This document shows positions 60,446 to 64,000 of a stretch of 64,000 bases of DNA, piece after piece. Positions within the stretch are counted from its first letter, which is position 1; the number at the start of each line of letters is the position of its first letter. The position numbers were made by a program, and so were the translations under genes. This DNA is from Anaerolineae bacterium. Its GTDB lineage: Bacteria; Chloroflexota; Anaerolineae; Anaerolineales; Anaerolineaceae. The stretch lies in contig JABLWW010000017.1 in the NCBI GenBank assembly GCA_013178295.1, forward strand, positions 1-64,000, in the 5' to 3' direction. Below the pieces are notes generated by a model that worked only from the letters and a program-made list of their open reading frames with translations, did not search any database and was not told where the DNA came from.

Positions 60446-62644
60446 TTACGGCGACAGAAAGATGCTTGTCCATTCGGGGTGGGGCGGGGTGTCGCCGCGC
60501 TCGACTTTTTGCTGCCAGGTCTCATCGGTCATGCGCTCTTCGGGGCTGACCACGAACTCATAGTAGCTGTAGACAGCGCCGATGGCAATGCGCAGCGGCT
60601 CATCCGGCAGGATGACGTAAATGTATGTCGGCTGCCCAATTGCCTCTTCGAGAACACGCCCCATGCCGGTAGCCACGTCTGCCACCAGGGCGGCTTTCTG
60701 GTCGCTCAGGTCGCGGCTTGAGGCGTCATCCGTTTCCTTGTCGGCGGCGGCGATGGTGAGGGCTTCAAGCTCACCGCCGTAATACTTGATACGCCAATAG
60801 TCGTCATCCGAGAGCGTTTCACCGGCAAGCTGGCGCTGGGAAGCGGACTGGAGGAAGGCGAGGAGGTCGATCAAATTTTCGAGGTTTTCGCCGACGGCGG
60901 GGTCAAGTAAATTACGCTGCTGGAGACCATCGCGGGTCATCTGCGCCAATGCGTATAGCCTTGCATAAACTTCAGGGTTAAGCTCAACAAACCCGTGCGG
61001 CACTTTGTCCTCGCCTCCGCCGCCCATCTCTGCCATCACCTGCTTGGCATACAGGATCGTATCGTGTTTCAGCTCGGTGTACGATCCGAGTGCTGTGTGC
61101 AGGTCTTTGCGCGTCCAGGCTTGCGTGCGCATCAAGTTGGGGTAGCTTTCATTTTTGGGCGCAAAGACGGCTTGCAGGGTGTAGAGCCATGACCAATACA
61201 CGTTCTGCGTCCACGAATCCAGCCCCAGCGAGCCGACCTCTTGGGTTATCTTCTCCATCTGTTGCGGGTAGTTCTCGTATTCATCCTCGCCCATCTCGCG
61301 CAAAATCTGGCGTGCCTCCGCCGAACCCATTGCCGCCAGCACATCCAGTGCTTTGGGCAGGTCGCGCGGCTTTTCCATTGTGCCCACCTGCCGCCAGATG
61401 AGCTGCTGGAAGATGTAGGCGTCCAGCGTGAAGCGCTGTCCCATGACGCGGAAACCCTGTGTGGCTTCGTCGCGGTCTTCCCAAATCCACACCCACATCG
61501 AGTTGACCTGCGGCGGGGGCAGGTTTTTGGCAGCCTGATAAAACTGCGCCATCAGGGTTTCATCGCCAAACGCTTCGAGATTGGGCGACGCGCCAAACAC
61601 GGCGTCGGAAACCGCCCCATACTCGCCGTAGGAAAGGTCATCCGCTTTGCCAACCAGAAACACCGTCGGCTCGTAGATGTTTTGCCACAGCTGCATGGCG
61701 GGCGTGCCGTCTGCAGCTTGCGCCTTGCGGATCGCCTGTGTCAGCAGCAGGGCGCGCTGGGTTTCAAAAGTGTCGCGCAGACGGAAGGTCATCCGTCCGT
61801 ACCACATCATGGCGCGGAAGTAGCGCTGCAGGGCTTCGCTGCGTGTGTAGTGCCCGCGTGGGATATACTGGCTGTAGTCTTCGATGAGCTGCTTATCCTG
61901 TGCCTGATCGCTGCGCGCCCAGATGGGGGAAACTGCCACGCCGCTGTGGGTGTTGATGAGGGCAAGCTCTTCTTCAGCCAGCTTTGCGGCTTCGGCAGGG
62001 GGTTGGATAGAGAGTTCAAGCAGGCGGGCAGCCACGCTGAAGTATGCCAGGTTGCGCAGCGCCTGTTCTTCCAGCGGGGTGTTTTTGAGCTGTGTGTACT
62101 GCTCCTGGCAGGTCTTGAGCATGGCAGCTGTGAAGGATTCAAGATAGGGGATGAAAAAGTTTGTTTCCAGGTCGCGCAGCATTTTGTCGAAAATCAGATG
62201 GTAGACATGCAGCACCGAATCGGTGGTGATGAAGACGTCAATGTCTTCGTAGCGTGTGCGCTCATATACCTGATAAAACTCGCGGAATTCGCCTGGCACG
62301 GGGCGGGTAACCACAAAACCGTTCTGGCTGAGCAGTTGTTTGGCTTCCTGGCTCAACTCGATATTTTCTAACCCTTTGACCTGCTCCAGCTTGACGGGCA
62401 GGGTGTAATCTTTGCCGCCATAGACGGGCGGCAGGGAAACCTGCGGCGGCTCAAAGTGGGCAAAGGGCGGCGGGTAGACATCCTTTGCCTGGATATCCAC
62501 CGTTTGCGGCACTTCGGTTGGCGGCTGCACCGGCGGCGGTTCGGGCGGTGTGGTGGGTTTGCTGCTCTGCGGCATCCCGCAGGTGCAGGCAAGCATCAGC
62601 GCCAGCAGAACGCAGACAAAAAAGCGTCCAGTTTGAGTTTTCAT
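60446..62644 (-). CDS. DUF3160 lipoprotein
   Basis: A 732-residue protein with a lipoprotein signal (FFVCVLLALMLACTC, lipobox around Cys20-22), a Pro-rich spacer, then DUF3160: LLSQNGFVVTRPVPGEFREF, DIDVFITTDSVLHVYHLIFD, MRTQAWTRKDLHTALGSYTE, HGFVELNPEVYARLYALAQM. The family is common in Chloroflexota and some other phyla. Its function is unknown; it is probably extracellular and attached to the membrane. AAGGAG precedes the start. It is probably cotranscribed with the capA-like gene. Confidence 0.9.
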   Translation of the reverse strand: MKTQTGRFFVCVLLALMLACTCGMPQSSKPTTPPEPPPVQPPTEVPQTVDIQAKDVYPPPFAHFEPPQVSLPPVYGGKDYTLPVKLEQVKGLENIELSQEAKQLLSQNGFVVTRPVPGEFREFYQVYERTRYEDIDVFITTDSVLHVYHLIFDKMLRDLETNFFIPYLESFTAAMLKTCQEQYTQLKNTPLEEQALRNLAYFSVAARLLELSIQPPAEAAKLAEEELALINTHSGVAVSPIWARSDQAQDKQLIEDYSQYIPRGHYTRSEALQRYFRAMMWYGRMTFRLRDTFETQRALLLTQAIRKAQAADGTPAMQLWQNIYEPTVFLVGKADDLSYGEYGAVSDAVFGASPNLEAFGDETLMAQFYQAAKNLPPPQVNSMWVWIWEDRDEATQGFRVMGQRFTLDAYIFQQLIWRQVGTMEKPRDLPKALDVLAAMGSAEARQILREMGEDEYENYPQQMEKITQEVGSLGLDSWTQNVYWSWLYTLQAVFAPKNESYPNLMRTQAWTRKDLHTALGSYTELKHDTILYAKQVMAEMGGGGEDKVPHGFVELNPEVYARLYALAQMTRDGLQQRNLLDPAVGENLENLIDLLAFLQSASQRQLAGETLSDDDYWRIKYYGGELEALTIAAADKETDDASSRDLSDQKAALVADVATGMGRVLEEAIGQPTYIYVILPDEPLRIAIGAVYSYYEFVVSPEERMTDETWQQKVERGDTPPHPEWTSIFLSP

Positions 62645-62725
62645 AACATTTTTCTCCTTGCTTTCATTCTATACCATCTTATAATAACTTTAATACGCAA
62701 AAGCTTAAACAGGTCAGGGTAGAAA

Positions 62726-64000
62726 ATGGCACCAATTCAAAAACTGCCAATGCGCGAGTTGCTTGCGCATCTCAGACGTATTCAACAACAGATGCCCATG
62801 TTTCTGCACGAGGTGGGGCAGAAATATGGGGATGTTGTCCTGCTCGGCCAGGGCAAATTCAGCGCCTATTTTCTCAACCATCCAGAAGCCATCGCCCATG
62901 TGCTTCAGGAGAACTACCAAAACTACACCAAAAATACCATCCAGTATAACCAGCTGCGCAAGATTACCGGTTATGGCTTGTTGACCAATGACCGCGAGAC
63001 CTGGCAGCGCAACCGCCGTCTGCTTCAGCCGTCTTTTGGTCGCAGCAAACTGATGGCGCTGATACCCTTGATACAGGAGATCATCCCGCCGGTCATCCAG
63101 CGCTGGTCACAGGCGGCTGACAGCGGCACGCTGGTCAACGTTGACCAGGAGATGATGGAACTGGCGCTGCAAATAGTCAATCGTTTTCTGTTTGGGGTAG
63201 AGATACAAAGCGAAGCCAGACAGTTGACCAACGCGGTGATCACCGCCCTTGACCACCTGGTGGAGCGTGTGCGCCATCCATGGATGCCGCCGGATTCGTT
63301 TCCCACCGCTTCCAATCTGCGCAACCGCCGCGCCCTCCGCATGCTGGATGAAATTTGTCTGCGCATCATCCGCTCGGCAGAAGCCAGCCCACCCAGCGAG
63401 GAGAACCTGCTGGCTGTGCTGCTGCAAGCCCGCCAGGATGCCGGGCTGAACTTTGGGGATGTGCAGGTACGCGACGAGGTCATCACCCTGTTTATCGCCG
63501 GGCACGAGACGGTGGCATCGGCGCTGACCTGGACATGGTATCTGCTCTCGCAGAATCCGCAGTACTACCCCCGTTTGCGCGAGGAAATCAAAACCGTTCT
63601 GGCAGACCGCCCGCCCACCGAGGCGGATTACGAGCAGCTGACGCTGATTGGGCAGGTGTTTGACGAGGCTTTGCGGCTGTATCCGCCTGCCTGGATGCTC
63701 TCGCGGCGTTCGATCGCAGAGGATAAAATCATGGGGCACACCATCCCCGCCAACGCGCTGGTCATCATCAGCCCCTATGCCATCCACCGTCATCCGGCTT
63801 TCTGGCAAGACCCTGAAGCGTTTTACCCTGAGCGCTTTGCGCCGCAGACGGAAAAACCGCGCCGCTTTGCGTATATCCCCTTTGGTGGCGGACCGCGTTT
63901 GTGTATTGGCTTTCAGTTTGCCTTGATTGAGGCGCGCACCATTTTGGCGCATCTGCTGGCGCGTTTTCAGCTTTCTCTTCCGCCGGGCGCAGAGGTGCAT
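62726..64000 (+). CDS. cytochrome P450 (3' end outside window)
   Basis: The frame from ATG 62726 is open to the window end (425 codons, no stop), so about 30 residues are missing. P450 motifs: I-helix oxygen-binding FIAGHETVASALTW, ExxR in FDEALRLYPPAWML, PERF region FYPERFAP, and heme-binding FGGGPRLCIG with the axial Cys. The heavy match to bacterial fatty-acid/carotenoid-type P450s (WQRNRRLLQPSF, GYGLLTNDRETW) gives the fold but not the substrate. No ferredoxin partner is adjacent. The gene diverges from DUF3160 across an 81-base AT-rich gap. Confidence 0.93.
   Translation, partial: MAPIQKLPMRELLAHLRRIQQQMPMFLHEVGQKYGDVVLLGQGKFSAYFLNHPEAIAHVLQENYQNYTKNTIQYNQLRKITGYGLLTNDRETWQRNRRLLQPSFGRSKLMALIPLIQEIIPPVIQRWSQAADSGTLVNVDQEMMELALQIVNRFLFGVEIQSEARQLTNAVITALDHLVERVRHPWMPPDSFPTASNLRNRRALRMLDEICLRIIRSAEASPPSEENLLAVLLQARQDAGLNFGDVQVRDEVITLFIAGHETVASALTWTWYLLSQNPQYYPRLREEIKTVLADRPPTEADYEQLTLIGQVFDEALRLYPPAWMLSRRSIAEDKIMGHTIPANALVIISPYAIHRHPAFWQDPEAFYPERFAPQTEKPRRFAYIPFGGGPRLCIGFQFALIEARTILAHLLARFQLSLPPGAEVH

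Noticed and set aside
61241..62371. Plus-strand frame of 376 codons inside the DUF3160 gene
   Set aside because: Antisense shadow; DUF3160 is well supported on the minus strand.

Overview
The window reads as a bacterial chromosome segment dominated by one flagellar and chemotaxis locus, with dense genes, short overlaps and clear Shine-Dalgarno sites. My best guess is a flagellated member of the Chloroflexota (Anaerolineae-like). Reasons: the Ser/Thr kinase with a Thr/Pro-rich linker and a formylglycine-generating-enzyme (FGE) fold, the DUF3160 lipoprotein, the DUF362 Tat protein, the short Firmicutes-like FlgD/FlaG/FlhB-stub set, and islands of GC-rich palindromic repeats. This is inference; no rRNA, tRNA or other phylogenetic marker is present.

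Layout. (1) 1-9430, plus strand: five glycosyltransferase-type genes, four with C-terminal TPR-like repeats, ending directly before the flagellin gene; a probable flagellin glycosylation island. (2) 9494-13643: sigma-28-type promoter, fliC, fliD, flaG, fliS. The fliC and flaG leaders share a hairpin with a CsrA-type AAGGAT loop. (3) 13783-26613: basal body, export and hook genes flgC, fliE, fliF, a small FliF-tail-like gene, fliG, fliH, fliI, fliJ, a lytic transglycosylase, flgB, fliK, flgD, a TIGR02530-type gene, flgE, a second FliK-like gene and an FlhB C-domain stub. (4) 26764-33373: cheA, cheC, cheD, cheY, cheB, cheR and two tandem cheX genes. (5) 33363-38943, minus strand: a polysaccharide gene set (WecE-type transaminase, methyltransferase, WbqC, GT2, GT-C-like membrane protein). 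(6) 39062-42174: a DUF362 Tat lipoprotein diverging from a membrane Ser/Thr kinase with an extracellular FGE/C-type-lectin fold whose last exposed segment looks like a diversity-generating-retroelement (DGR) variable region. (7) 42175-44473: an accessory patch of modular palindromic repeats with two toxin-antitoxin-like gene pairs. (8) 44474-51270, minus strand: an Lrp-type regulator, a HisD-fold dehydrogenase, an APC permease, a phosphoesterase, a nucleotidyltransferase-like protein and a class III aminotransferase; probably amine or amino-acid catabolism. (9) 51393-53412: azlCD and a Fe-S protein. (10) 53562-64000: a multi-PAS histidine kinase, an HtrA-like protease, a CcrM-like DNA methyltransferase, CapA-like and DUF3160 proteins, and a cytochrome P450 cut by the window end.

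How it fits together: regions 1 to 4 make, decorate, assemble and steer a flagellum. Genes for fliM/N, fliP/Q/R, flhA, flhB proper, flgK/L, motA/B, flgM, sigma-28, csrA/fliW and chemoreceptors are not in the window and must lie elsewhere. The most novel signals are the stand-alone FliF-tail protein, the shared CsrA-type leader hairpins, and the candidate DGR variable region on a receptor-like kinase.
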